A stretch of 64,000 nt of DNA, taken from contig NZ_JABAEB010000006.1 in NCBI RefSeq assembly GCF_012584455.1, forward strand, positions 189,440 to 253,439. The letters are read 5' to 3'. The notes under the pieces are model-generated. The model was not told the origin of the DNA. It searched no databases and saw only the letters and a list, made by a program, of their open reading frames with translations. The DNA comes from Shewanella oncorhynchi. GTDB lineage: Bacteria; Pseudomonadota; Gammaproteobacteria; Enterobacterales; Shewanellaceae. Positions 33,207 to 42,192 of this stretch are shown in pieces (positions within the stretch are counted from its first letter, which is position 1; each line of letters opens with the position of its first letter). A program made the translations under genes and the position numbers.

Positions 33207-34091
33207 TTACAGTAGCTTACTAAAGGCCAGGAAACTCATGCTTAATGCAGATAATTCTTCTCCTTCACGCTGAATTGACCAATAAGTTCGTTTGTAATCC
33301 CATCCATCCACAGGTAATAAAATAAGGTCTTTTCTTGCTAATTCAGCGTCAATCGCTAATAGGGGTAATACACTCAAACCTATACCTGTTTCAATTGCCC
33401 TTTTAATAGAGCCAATGGTTGACATGCAGATTTCATCACGAACGTGGATATTTAAGCTTTTTAATAACTGAATTGCACGAATTCGAGAGAACGATGATTC
33501 ATGGTCGAATATCCACAATTGTTCACTAAGCCAAGATTTTGTATTTAAACCATTTGCAGCAGGATGAGTTACGCCACTCACAATGCAAAGATTATCTTGT
33601 AACCAATGCTCACAAATGAGATTTTTACTCGCGGGTTTAGCATCAATAAAGCCTAAGTCTAGTTCTTTTTCTGAAACCATTTTTTCAATAACTAAACTAT
33701 TATCAATGACTAGTTTTATTTTTACATCGGGATATTGGTTCTTAAATAATGGAATTTTTTTAGATAATACATAGTTACCAGCAGTCTTACTGCTCCCAAT
33801 GGTTAACGTCCCCTTAATGCCATGTTCAGGGAATGAAAATATATTTTCTAACTCTTTTCCCTTGGATAGCATTTCATTAGCATAAGGTAATATTATTTCT
33901 CCATGCGCATTTACAACTAAACCTCCCGCCACTCGCTCAAATAATCTGCAGCCTAAAGAACTTTCTAATTCTTTAAGTGCCATACTTACAGCAGGCGTTG
34001 ACATATGAAGTACTTTTGCCGCTTTTGAGATCTGCCTCTCAGAATGTATGGCTTTAAAGATCATCAATTGTCTTAATGTTATCCGCATCAA
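33207..34091 (-). CDS. LysR-family regulator (ifcR-type)
   Basis: The 294-residue protein has the standard LysR HTH (residues 3-60, RQISKAAKVLHMSTPAVSMA) and a substrate-binding domain. It is between the porin (same strand) and the DUF819 gene. In Shewanella frigidimarina an ifcR LysR gene neighbours ifcO and ifcA in the same way, so I infer control of the porin and flavocytochrome genes by their substrate. Confidence 0.88.
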   Translation of the reverse strand: MMRITLRQLMIFKAIHSERQISKAAKVLHMSTPAVSMALKELESSLGCRLFERVAGGLVVNAHGEIILPYANEMLSKGKELENIFSFPEHGIKGTLTIGSSKTAGNYVLSKKIPLFKNQYPDVKIKLVIDNSLVIEKMVSEKELDLGFIDAKPASKNLICEHWLQDNLCIVSGVTHPAANGLNTKSWLSEQLWIFDHESSFSRIRAIQLLKSLNIHVRDEICMSTIGSIKRAIETGIGLSVLPLLAIDAELARKDLILLPVDGWDYKRTYWSIQREGEELSALSMSFLAFSKLL

Positions 34092-34176
34092 ATGCTCCGC
34101 GAGGTGAAAATCAGTTATACTAGCAGTATAATAGTTTAAAACGATAAATAATTAACATGATAAATATCTGATTTTT

Positions 34177-34202
34177 ATAAAGCGGCTATTTAGCCGCTTT
34201 AT
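34177..34202. terminator. Terminator downstream of the porin gene
   Basis: ATAAAGCGGCTATTTAGCCGCTTTAT is a near-perfect 11-bp stem between the porin stop and the LysR start, with T-rich flanks. Confidence 0.75.
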
Positions 34203-34211
34203 CTATAGAGG

Positions 34212-35240
34212 TTAAAATAGATATCTTGTAGATACAAAAATGAGAGTGTCATCAAACTCAGTATGTCCTTTGGCGTCAGTATAGTCACCATCAAAATAGG
34301 AAATACCTACCCCAAAAGTCAAATCCTTTTGAGCCTTAAAATCAACGCCTACTGAATATTGACTTGCATCACTCTCTTTTAGTGTTTTTAGATCTGCTCC
34401 GGCATTTTTTGTCACTTTACCCAGCCCAGTATCATCTTTTAAATATTGAAATTTTATATCATATTTATTAATAGGAACAACCATACTTAACAGGTAGGAG
34501 TTACCTTTAATATTATCATAAATACTTGACTCAGAGCGCTGGTACATAGCCCCCAATTTTACGGATGAAATAGCAACACCACCTACCAGTCTTGTTGCCT
34601 CTAACTGGTTCAATCCATCAGCATAGGCTATTGAAATATAGTGACTATTCTTTTTAAGTGCTGCATCGCCTAGGGAAAAACTAATTGCATAATTGTTTTG
34701 TTTATCAGAAAGTTCTGGATTTTTTTGATTAAAATCCTTATCAAAAACATAACTAATACCCATAGTAACACCTGCGACCTTAGCGCTATTTAATGTTACC
34801 GAATCGCCTAATCTATCGTTACCTGCAATGATCATATTCATATCGCTTGAGGTAATATTAAATAAATCCACTTTACCTTCAGCACTTTTAAAAACGGTAT
34901 CATTTCTTCCGAAAACAGCTGAACCATAGTTAGTTTTAAAACCTAAGTATGAGTTTCTCGGTTTGAAAATATTAGAATCATCGTTATCAAAGCTTTCTAT
35001 CCCTGCTTCAAATTTATATAACAAGCTAAAATTATCATATACACTATACTCACCTTTAACGCCTAAATATGATGCATAATTTTCAAGGGAAAATCCATCA
35101 ACTTTTTCGTTACCAGAAAGACCATTACTTGAGTTGGCCACACCAAGCCACAGTCTTCCATAAAAATCTAGTGGCTCAGATAAAGCTGGAGTTGAACAAA
35201 TTAAAATAAAACTAAAACCAATATATTTAGTGTTTTTCAT
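34212..35240 (-). CDS. Gram-negative porin next to flavocytochrome (ifcO-type)
   Basis: The start is put at ATG 35240 (six bases after AGGTG), giving a 342-residue product with a Sec signal (cleavage near ALS-EPLD) and beta-barrel pattern ending FVSTRYLF. Motifs NYASYLGVKGEY, KFEAGIES and VFGRNDTVFKSAEGK are typical of general porins. It is divergent from the flavocytochrome gene with a 226-bp shared upstream region and probably admits its acceptor. Confidence 0.85.
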   Translation of the reverse strand: MKNTKYIGFSFILICSTPALSEPLDFYGRLWLGVANSSNGLSGNEKVDGFSLENYASYLGVKGEYSVYDNFSLLYKFEAGIESFDNDDSNIFKPRNSYLGFKTNYGSAVFGRNDTVFKSAEGKVDLFNITSSDMNMIIAGNDRLGDSVTLNSAKVAGVTMGISYVFDKDFNQKNPELSDKQNNYAISFSLGDAALKKNSHYISIAYADGLNQLEATRLVGGVAISSVKLGAMYQRSESSIYDNIKGNSYLLSMVVPINKYDIKFQYLKDDTGLGKVTKNAGADLKTLKESDASQYSVGVDFKAQKDLTFGVGISYFDGDYTDAKGHTEFDDTLIFVSTRYLF

Positions 35241-35466
35241 CGACATCACCTTTTTAGAATGTAAAAGCAATGCCATATTAGAGATTTAAGAAAACACATC
35301 TCCGCTTTAGATCACATCTAATCAACAAAAATATCGAGTTAAGCATAACTTAAAGTGTGTTAAGTTATATTTAATAATTTCAATTTATTGCTCAATGTCA
35401 CTATTTAAAAAAATTAAGAAACTATCATCACGCCAAATCTTACCAAAATAAAAACTGGAGAATTGC

Positions 35467-37236
35467 ATGAAGATAAAATACTTGAGTATTATTGTCTGTT
35501 CGATTTTAACGGCGTCATCATGGGCTGCTGATAATAAAAATGATTTAGCATCATTCCATAAAGATGTTAATGGTTGTAAAACCTGCCATACAGCACCCAA
35601 TAAAGTGAGCGATAGCGAGACATTTGAAAATAAACAATGTAAATCCTGCCATGGTGATTATGGAAAACTAGCAAATCCCAAACTAGACATTGACCCACAT
35701 TCTTCACACTTAGGTGATATTAATTGTACGTCTTGTCATAAAGGACATGAACAACCAAAGTTATATTGTAATGAATGTCATTCATTTAAAGGGCTCGACA
35801 TGCCTTTTAATAAAGCAAAATCTAAAGAACCGTGGGACAAAGGTTGGGATAATGAAGCAATAAATAAAGCGATAGCTGCAGGTCCTAAAGAAACAACGGA
35901 TGTGATTGTTGTTGGAGCCGGTAGTGCTGGATTTAATGCTGCGATTGCAGCTAAAAAGGCGGGGGCTAACGTTATATTGCTTGATAAAGCACCATTTAGT
36001 GGTGGTAACTCTATGCTCGCCGCTGGCGGGTATAATGCTGTGGGTACAGTTCAGCAAAAAGATCATAAGGTCGATGATAAAATCGAATGGTATGTAGAAG
36101 ATACAATGAAAGGCGGTCGATATGCTAACGACCCTAAATTGGTACAAATATTAGCGGAGCAATCGGCTGATGGCATTAAATGGTTAGAATCTTTGGGCGC
36201 CAATATGGATGATTTAAAACGCTCTGGCGGCGCTAGAGTCGATAGAACACATCGTCCATCTGGTGGTTTAAGTGTTGGTCCACATATTATTGATGTACTA
36301 AGAAAAGCATCGGATAAAGAAGGGGTTGATACAAGACTCAACTCCAAAGTTGTTAAACTGGTTGTTGATGATGAACAAAAAATTGTGGGTGTTGTCATCC
36401 ACGGTAAACACTCTGGTCACTATATGGTTGCAGCTAAGTCGGTTGTTTTAGCCACCGGTGGTTATGGGTTTAACAAAGAAATGATTGCTTTTTATCGCCC
36501 TACATTTAAAGGCATGACAAGTTCAAATAATATCACTTCAACTGGGGATGGTATTGAACTTGCTAAAGCAGTCGGTGCAAGTATGACTGATATTGATTGG
36601 ATCCAGACACATCCAACAGTAGGAAAAGATAGCCGTATATTAATTTCAGAAACGGTTCGAGGTGTCGGGGCCATAATGGTTAATAAAGAAGGCAATCGCT
36701 TTATCAATGAATTAACGACTCGAGATAAAGCCTCCGATGCCATTCTAAAACAGCCTGAACAATATGCTTGGCTAGTATTTGATAATGAATTATATAAAAA
36801 AGCTAAAATGGTTCAGGGGTATGATCATTTAGAAATGCTTGAAAAGGCCAATACTGTTGCAGAGCTTGCAAAAATAACAGGAATGACCCCAAGTGTTTTA
36901 GACAAAACTATCACAAACTACAACCATTATTTCAAACAGGGTAAAGATGAGGCATTTAACCGTGAGCAGATGCCGCTATCAATAGAAAAATCTCCTTATT
37001 ATGCCGTAAAAGTTGCTCCTGGCATCCATCATACTATGGGGGGAGTTGCCATTGACACTAAAGCTGAAGTACTCGATATACAAAGCCAACCGCTCAAAGG
37101 TTTATTTGCGGCGGGAGAGGTGACTGGTGGTGTTCATGGGTATAATCGACTGGGGGGTAACGCTGTCGCTGATACTGTGATTTTCGGTAAAATCGCAGGG
37201 ACAAATGCTGCCAAACATGCTCTAAATACAAAGTAA
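35467..37236 (+). CDS. Flavocytochrome c, periplasmic fumarate reductase type (ifcA-like)
   Basis: The 589-residue protein has a Sec signal (to residue 20), a tetraheme domain with CxxCH at Cys37-His41, Cys58-His62, Cys87-His91 and Cys101-His105, then an FAD domain (VIVVGAGSAGFNAAI, 146-160; GGNSMLAAGG, 179-188). Active-site residues match FccA: His382 (QTHPT), Arg419 (TTRDKAS), His521/522 (HHTMGG) and Arg561 (YNRLGG). It should take electrons from CymA and reduce fumarate or a related enoate. The linkage to a porin and LysR gene is that of iron-induced Ifc3 rather than the housekeeping fccA. A half CRP-like site (GATCACATCTA, about 35310-35320) lies upstream. Confidence 0.92.
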   Translation: MKIKYLSIIVCSILTASSWAADNKNDLASFHKDVNGCKTCHTAPNKVSDSETFENKQCKSCHGDYGKLANPKLDIDPHSSHLGDINCTSCHKGHEQPKLYCNECHSFKGLDMPFNKAKSKEPWDKGWDNEAINKAIAAGPKETTDVIVVGAGSAGFNAAIAAKKAGANVILLDKAPFSGGNSMLAAGGYNAVGTVQQKDHKVDDKIEWYVEDTMKGGRYANDPKLVQILAEQSADGIKWLESLGANMDDLKRSGGARVDRTHRPSGGLSVGPHIIDVLRKASDKEGVDTRLNSKVVKLVVDDEQKIVGVVIHGKHSGHYMVAAKSVVLATGGYGFNKEMIAFYRPTFKGMTSSNNITSTGDGIELAKAVGASMTDIDWIQTHPTVGKDSRILISETVRGVGAIMVNKEGNRFINELTTRDKASDAILKQPEQYAWLVFDNELYKKAKMVQGYDHLEMLEKANTVAELAKITGMTPSVLDKTITNYNHYFKQGKDEAFNREQMPLSIEKSPYYAVKVAPGIHHTMGGVAIDTKAEVLDIQSQPLKGLFAAGEVTGGVHGYNRLGGNAVADTVIFGKIAGTNAAKHALNTK

Positions 37237-37246
37237 CGCTAAATCA

Positions 37247-37272
37247 GTGAGAGACTCGTTATTGTCTCTCAC
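37247..37272 (+). terminator. Hairpin directly after flavocytochrome gene
   Basis: GTGAGAGAC pairs with GTCTCTCAC around an 8-base loop, 11 bases after the stop codon. It lacks a long T-tract, and a stronger terminator follows at 37351. Confidence 0.6.
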
Positions 37273-37350
37273 AACATCTCAAGTTTTATTCATCGTAAAT
37301 ATTAGCAATAAAATTATTGCTTGAGTTAAAGTACTCCCCTGCTATTTTTT

Positions 37351-37377
37351 GAGAGGCTAATGTAGCCTCTCTTTTTT
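37351..37377 (+). terminator. Intrinsic terminator
   Basis: GAGAGGCT-AATGT-AGCCTCTC followed by six Ts; a textbook Rho-independent terminator for the flavocytochrome transcript. Confidence 0.9.
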
Positions 37378-37729
37378 ATTTGTCGGCAGAATTAGATTCG
37401 ATGGATTTTGCTCACTTTTCGATGGCTTCATCTTTTTAGATCGCGCGGGAATATTGGCGAAATGTACTTACTCTTTCCATGAATCGAATAATACACTGTA
37501 GGCGAGTCCAGCATCGCACCACTTCTTAGAGAACCAATTACAGATTTGAACGTCTGAACCTTAAGCCGGATACGCAGTAACGATTACTATCACTGAACCT
37601 ACATTTCCAGCGTTTAAAATTATTACACATATATTGATCAGCTTTAATGCTCAATAGGATTGTGTTGGTAGACTTTCCTACAGAGCATCAAAGCGGGTGA
37701 GACTATTTGGCAGTATTATGCCGCGCAAG

Positions 37730-38040
37730 CTAGGCTCTCAAGCGCTCTTGTGTGCTGATGACAAAGACAAAAAACGCCGGTACGAAGAATATTGCCAACC
37801 AGGTGCCACTGAGCATGCCACCGAATACGCCAGTACCGATAGCATGCTGAGTTTCCGCGCTGGCGCCGCTCGCAAGCATTAAGGGTACCACTCCGAGAGT
37901 AAATGCCAGTGAGGTCATCAGAATTGGCCGTAGACGCAGGCGTGCAACAGTCACTGCAGCGTCTATCAGCGTATGGCCCTCGGCATGCAGTTGGCGGGCG
38001 AACTCGACAATGAGGATAGCATTTTTGCCGATAGGCCGAG
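37730..38040 (-). pseudogene. C-terminal fragment of RND efflux permease
   Basis: The minus strand reads continuously from about 38040 ([20 protein letters not shown]) to a stop at 37732-37730 and includes [20 protein letters not shown] and [20 protein letters not shown]. These are TM10-12 motifs of AcrB/MexB-type permeases. Only about 100 of more than 1000 residues remain. GC content is higher than the surrounding DNA, a sign of transfer. Confidence 0.85.
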
Positions 38041-38123
38041 GTGGTGGCTAGGGGCAGGCGGTACTGCCACGCGCCCGCACAGACACGCCCATAAATACCC
38101 AAATGTTGCGCGTCGGCCCGTTC

Positions 38124-38240
38124 CAAATCGACTTAGACCGTCACGAGACTAGCGTAATCTGTAACGGTCAGTAGCAGGCACTGGATCTGACCTTGACCGA
38201 GTTCAAAATGTACGCCAGCATGCTGATCCTGGCACTTTGA
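38124..38240 (+). pseudogene. Response-regulator fragment (OmpR type)
   Basis: One plus-strand frame reads IDLDRHETSVICNGQ, a stop, then ALDLTLTEFKMYASMLILAL and a stop. This is the start of an OmpR-family winged-helix output domain (compare the usual LTPTEFKLL). It is broken by stops and runs straight into the kinase fragment, so an internal deletion joined the two genes. Confidence 0.6.
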
Positions 38241-38245
38241 CTGTA

Positions 38246-38503
38246 AGACTTTACAGCGTGGGAGCAAGTTGTTATCTAACCGTAGAAGATGAAGGCCCTG
38301 GTATTCCTGATGAAGCCGCAAGCTACATATTCGAGGCATTTCGCCGAGTTGATCCGTCTCGCTCTCGAAAAAGTGGTGGCAGTGGACTCGGTCTCGCAGT
38401 GGTTAAGACAATTGCTGAAGCTCACGGCGGCCACGTGGTTTGCCAGCCATCGGGCCATGGAGGAACAATATTCGTTCTTTTTTGGCCTGTTAAGGCAAGT
38501 TAA
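38246..38503 (+). pseudogene. Histidine kinase C-terminal fragment
   Basis: The fragment contains EDEGPGIPDEAASYIFEAF (G1 box region) and SGGSGLGLAVVKTIAEAHGG (G2 box) of a HATPase domain and ends normally at 38503. The sensor, HAMP and His-containing parts are missing. With the regulator and RND fragments it marks a lost efflux locus and its two-component control. Confidence 0.8.
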
Positions 38504-38731
38504 GGCTCCCCTTAACTATGTCCTGATACTGGAATTATCTATATGAACGGTGACGTGCTTAGTGATTCCTGCACGTATGGCCACCGCGTCAGAGCACATT
38601 GCTGAATCGGGAAAATGCAGGGATTGTAGGTATTCCCTAGATCCCATTGGTTGTTATACGATATTAATTACAACTAATGGGATGTTATTTTGTTTGAATA
38701 CGCTCAATTTGTTGTACTTGTAGCCTTGATA

Positions 38732-38886
38732 TCGCATTTGCGTGTAAGTGTACATAAATTGTTGAGGTGATTAAAACGTGTAAAATTACATTATTTATGT
38801 TTAAATTTAGCAGGTTATGATTAAACGGTTTACTGTTATAGAGTGTCAGGGGGCGGAGGTTCGAATCTTCTCATACCGACCAAATT
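38732..38886 (+). repeat. Island boundary repeat 2 with tRNA-Pro 3' end
   Basis: The second copy of the 155-bp repeat. In the tRNA portion it differs by only two bases from copy 1 (GGGGGCGGAGG, AATCTTCT). The upstream 115 bases are more diverged. It is followed within 60 bases by a terminator and then by core chromosomal genes, so it is the likely right end of the integrated DNA. Confidence 0.8.
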
Positions 38887-38940
38887 AGATGCTTTTTGTT
38901 AGTTTGTTTTAATCATTAAAATAACCAGCAGTTAAGTAAA

Positions 38941-38981
38941 ACAAAACCCCGTGTTAGCATTGCTATACGGGTTTTGTTTTT
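38941..38981 (+). terminator. Terminator after island boundary 2
   Basis: ACAAAACCCCGT pairs with ACGGGTTTTGT around about 14 bases and is followed by TTTT. It probably was the terminator of the original tRNA-Pro gene. Confidence 0.75.
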
Positions 38982-39159
38982 TATATCTTTTCGCTGCCCA
39001 TATGATTAACGCTGCTTGCGACTAAGGTTCAAGTTCGAGTGATTAGGCTGATTTGGGTACAGCCAAAGGCAAAAATTTTTAAGGTGAAATCGTCAATTTC
39101 ACAAATTATATGCATCCGCCATTTAGCATTTAAGACATTATTGAGTAGGACATTTACCT

Positions 39160-39756
39160 ATGCGCGCGTTTGTTTTACGAGCAAGATCAGCACCTACTGA
39201 CAGTCAGTTGTTTTTGGCTTCTGTCGGCCAAGAGGCGCATACCGAGATTTTAGCTCATACCTTGATGAACACTATCTTTGTGGCTCAGTCCCATCGAAAC
39301 GATGTTGTCGTTTATTTGGTGCTAGAAAGTACCCATGATTTTTCCCGCACTATCTGCTTCGATACTCGAAATATTTGCCATATTGGTGGTTTTCACGAGC
39401 ACGCTTTGCTCACTAAAATTGCCAAAGCCTTAGATATTTCTCGGGGCATGACGAAGGAGCAAACCCGTGTTGTTGACGAGGGCATCAGTGTCAGTACCAT
39501 CAGTTTTGAAAAGCTGGTGCAGGACCTCGCGGTGGATTATCAATTGTTTATGATGGATAAGAAGGGCACTTCAATCCGTGAGCAAGAATTTGTGGGTAAT
39601 CCGTGCTTTTTGCTGACCGATCATATTCCTATGCCGAAGAAAAGTTTTAATACCTTGAAACGACTCGGCGCGCAAAAGATTAGCCTAGGGCCAAAGATGC
39701 TGTTTGCTTCCCAGTGCGTGGTATTGATCCATAATGAATTGGATATCAATCAATAG
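39160..39756 (+). CDS. trmY: TrmY-family tRNA pseudouridine methyltransferase-like protein
   Basis: The 198-residue protein is of the DUF358/TrmY family (SPOUT fold). MRAFVLRARSAPTDSQLF at the start and the C-terminal SAM-binding knot (FLLTDHIPMPKKSF, RLGAQKISLGPKMLFASQCV) are recognisable. Archaeal TrmY makes N1-methylpseudouridine at tRNA position 54. In gamma-proteobacteria position 54 is normally 5-methyluridine made by TrmA, so the bacterial substrate is uncertain. It stands alone just right of the island end. Confidence 0.85.
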   Translation: MRAFVLRARSAPTDSQLFLASVGQEAHTEILAHTLMNTIFVAQSHRNDVVVYLVLESTHDFSRTICFDTRNICHIGGFHEHALLTKIAKALDISRGMTKEQTRVVDEGISVSTISFEKLVQDLAVDYQLFMMDKKGTSIREQEFVGNPCFLLTDHIPMPKKSFNTLKRLGAQKISLGPKMLFASQCVVLIHNELDINQ

Positions 39757-39815
39757 CCTCTGACTCTTATGTATCCGTTGCTAACGCTGACTATTCCTGT
39801 GGTAACGTGTGTGTC

Positions 39816-39845
39816 GAGCCCCATTTTTTAATGGGGTTTTATATT
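39816..39845. terminator. Bidirectional terminator between trmY and lysR
   Basis: AGCCCCATT-TTTT-AATGGGGTT with flanking A/T; it overlaps the stop of the convergent LysR gene. Confidence 0.75.
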
Positions 39846-40705
39846 TTCCCCTTTAAAAATGTAATCGCTTTTTGGGCTCTGCGTGACAAGGGCCATTCCG
39901 CACGGTGGATAAGCCAAATGGTGTCTACAACTTGGCTGCCACATTCCACAACATAAATATCTTCTTGTCGTTCAAAGGCTTTTCGGGCGTATTGCGGTAT
40001 AACCGTAAATCCTAGCCCTTTTGCGACAGGTTCGAGAATGAGGCTGATTTGGTTGGTAAATCCCTTGCAGGGGATCTCTTGAATGCCGGGGTGAGTTGGA
40101 TATTTACGGCTAAGCAGCCGAGTCGCCATAGCCTCACCATCGGGATGGGAGATAAACCCAAGCCGTTGTAAATCAGCCCATTCATGTTGTTTATGGCTCG
40201 CAGGTACCACAAGTTCAAGCGGCTCTTCGGTAAAATGTGTGCTGTGAATACGAGGATCGGAAGGTTTTAAGGTTACCATGCCGATTTCATGTTCATTGGC
40301 CAACACTGAGGCCACTATCTCATTGTCAGGGGCAAAACGGTGGCGAATGCTTAACGCCGGAAAGGCTTGTTGTAATTCGATTAATAATGGAAAAAGCGTT
40401 AAACCAATGCTACCTGGAGTGATAAGGCTAATATCACCGGCATTGGCGTCATCATGGATAAGTTTCTGTTGTAGGCGTTTCTGCGCGCATTCAACTTCTT
40501 TAACGTAGGTCAGCAGGTTTTCCCCTATGGGGGTGATTTCAAGCTGGCGGGTGCGGCGTAAAAACAGTGTGCCGTAGGTTTCTTCTAAGCGACTGATATG
40601 CTGGCTCACAGCCGCTTGGGTGATACCTATGGCTTCGGCGGTGCGGGTGAAATTCCCTTTCTCGACTAGCACGCTAAAGGTGTATAACCACTGTGGATTT
40701 ATCAT
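39839..40705 (-). CDS. LysR-family transcriptional regulator
   Basis: The 288-residue protein has the LysR winged HTH at 4-60 (GNFTRTAEAIGITQAAVSQH) and an effector-binding domain. It is divergent from the old-yellow-enzyme gene with about 117 bp between starts, the classic arrangement for a regulator of that oxidoreductase, probably responding to an electrophile or quinone. Confidence 0.9.
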   Translation of the reverse strand: MINPQWLYTFSVLVEKGNFTRTAEAIGITQAAVSQHISRLEETYGTLFLRRTRQLEITPIGENLLTYVKEVECAQKRLQQKLIHDDANAGDISLITPGSIGLTLFPLLIELQQAFPALSIRHRFAPDNEIVASVLANEHEIGMVTLKPSDPRIHSTHFTEEPLELVVPASHKQHEWADLQRLGFISHPDGEAMATRLLSRKYPTHPGIQEIPCKGFTNQISLILEPVAKGLGFTVIPQYARKAFERQEDIYVVECGSQVVDTIWLIHRAEWPLSRRAQKAITFLKGKI

Positions 40706-40822
40706 AAGTAAAATTTATCAAATCTATAATCTGTATGTGCTTTTAATTATGGCACGATAAGACTAGTCTGTCGTCATTCAGTATTCAAATACCTTTTGAT
40801 TTTAATAGACACAGGAAACACC

Positions 40823-41929
40823 ATGGCCGATCTATTTTCATCCTTCAAACTTAAAGACATCACCCTCAAAAACCGTATTGCCGTTGCACCCATGTGCCAA
40901 TACCAAGCCACTGATGGACTCATCAACGACTGGCATCAGGTGCATTACACTAGCCTTGCCCGTGGCGGAGCGGGTCTTGTTGTGGTTGAAGCCACAGCGG
41001 TTTCTCCTGAAGGACGTATTACCCCCAAATGCCTTGGGTTATGGAATGACGAACAAGCACAAGGTTTAGCAAAAGTGGCTAGTGCGATTAAAAATGCGGG
41101 TGCTGTTGCAGGTATTCAGATTGGTCATGCAGGCCGTAAAGCGAGTGCCAATATCCCGTGGGAAGGGGATGACCATATTGCCGATGATGACGCGCGAGGT
41201 TGGCAACCGATTGCACCATCAGCCGTCGCATTTGGGGCAAACTTACCTAAAGTACCTACCGCTATGACGATTGAGGACATTGAGCGGGTTAAAGCCGACT
41301 TTGTGGCGGCGGCAAAGCGTGCCTTAGCGGCAGGATTTGAATGGTTAGAACTGCATTTCGCCCACGGTTATTTAGCCCAAAGTTTCTTTTCAACCTATGC
41401 CAATCAACGCACCGACCAATATGGTGGCAGTGCCGAAGGGCGGGGGCGCTTTTTGTTAGAAACCATTGCCGCGGTAAGAGACGTTTGGCCATCGCATTTA
41501 CCCTTAACGGCGCGATTTGGCGTGATTGAATTCGACCATAAAGATGAAGAAACACTGACGGAATCGATAACCTTGGTGAAGCAATTTAAGCAAGCGGGGC
41601 TCGATATGCTAAACGTCAGCATTTGCTTCTCGACCCCAACGGCAAATATTCCATGGAGTCCTGCATTTTTGGCGCCTATTGCAGCGCGGGTTCGTCAAGA
41701 AGTGGGGTTCCCCGTTGCGACTTCTTGGGGTATGGATGATCCACATCAAGCCAATGCGGCCATTGAAGATGAACAAATGGATTTAGTGATGATAGGTAAA
41801 GCGTTTTTAGCGAATCCACATTGGCCATATCAAGCGGCGCAAACCTTGAAAATTGCGCGCCCATCTTGGGTATTACCTGCTTCCTACGCCCATTGGTTAG
41901 CACGCTACTCTACGGTTAAAGCCGATTGA
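40823..41929 (+). CDS. NADPH-dependent ene-reductase, old yellow enzyme family (YqjM-like)
   Basis: The start is ATG 40823, seven bases after AGGA, giving 368 residues. It is an FMN TIM barrel of the thermophilic-like OYE group: NRIAVAPMCQYQA (Cys near the flavin), GIQIGHAGRKAS (Gln, substrate-binding His), LHFAHGYLAQSFFS and a C-terminal IGKAFLANPHW phosphate loop. It reduces activated C=C bonds of enones and maleimides. The LysR gene upstream probably controls it. Confidence 0.93.
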   Translation: MADLFSSFKLKDITLKNRIAVAPMCQYQATDGLINDWHQVHYTSLARGGAGLVVVEATAVSPEGRITPKCLGLWNDEQAQGLAKVASAIKNAGAVAGIQIGHAGRKASANIPWEGDDHIADDDARGWQPIAPSAVAFGANLPKVPTAMTIEDIERVKADFVAAAKRALAAGFEWLELHFAHGYLAQSFFSTYANQRTDQYGGSAEGRGRFLLETIAAVRDVWPSHLPLTARFGVIEFDHKDEETLTESITLVKQFKQAGLDMLNVSICFSTPTANIPWSPAFLAPIAARVRQEVGFPVATSWGMDDPHQANAAIEDEQMDLVMIGKAFLANPHWPYQAAQTLKIARPSWVLPASYAHWLARYSTVKAD

Positions 41930-41962
41930 TTGTAGAGTGAGTTGATTTAAGCCTAAGCCTTA

Positions 41963-41992
41963 AAAAGCCGTTATCTAGCGATAGCGGCTTTT
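41963..41992 (+). terminator. Intrinsic terminator after ene-reductase gene
   Basis: AAAAGCCG(T)TATC-TAGC-GATA(G)CGGCTTTT forms a 12-bp stem, 34 bases after the stop. Confidence 0.8.
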
Positions 41993-42022
41993 GGCTTTAG
42001 TGGCAGGTAAGGTCCATCATAA

Positions 42023-42064
42023 GAGACTAGCTACAAGAGATTAGCTACAAGAGACTAGCTTCAA
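42023..42064. repeat. Three 14-bp tandem repeats
   Basis: GAGACTAGCTACAA occurs three times in a row (42023-42036, 42037-42050 with one change, 42051-42064 with one change) between the two convergent genes. Confidence 0.85.
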
Positions 42065-42140
42065 GATAATGGCCACGCAGCCCCCACGCAGTTAAATCCA
42101 AGCTTCGTGCATTTCGTATTCATCCAGTCGCCAGGGAATA

Positions 42141-42174
42141 AAAAAGCCCCAATCCTGTAGGAATGGGGCTTTCT
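42141..42174. terminator. Intrinsic terminator downstream of yejM
   Basis: AAAAAGCCCCA and TGGGGCTTT pair around about 11 bases with A- and T-tracts, so it works in both directions. Confidence 0.8.
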
Positions 42175-42192
42175 TAACTAAGATGATGAAGC

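Larger units (their letters stand above)
37237..39159. other. Gene-poor stretch with pump and two-component debris
   Basis: No intact gene. It holds two terminators after the flavocytochrome, an RND permease fragment, response-regulator and histidine-kinase fragments, the second island boundary repeat and its terminator. Between 37380 and 37720 I see nothing identifiable. Confidence 0.6.

Noticed and set aside
38838..38884. Second tRNA gene
   Set aside because: Same as above; only the 3' third of tRNA-Pro is there.
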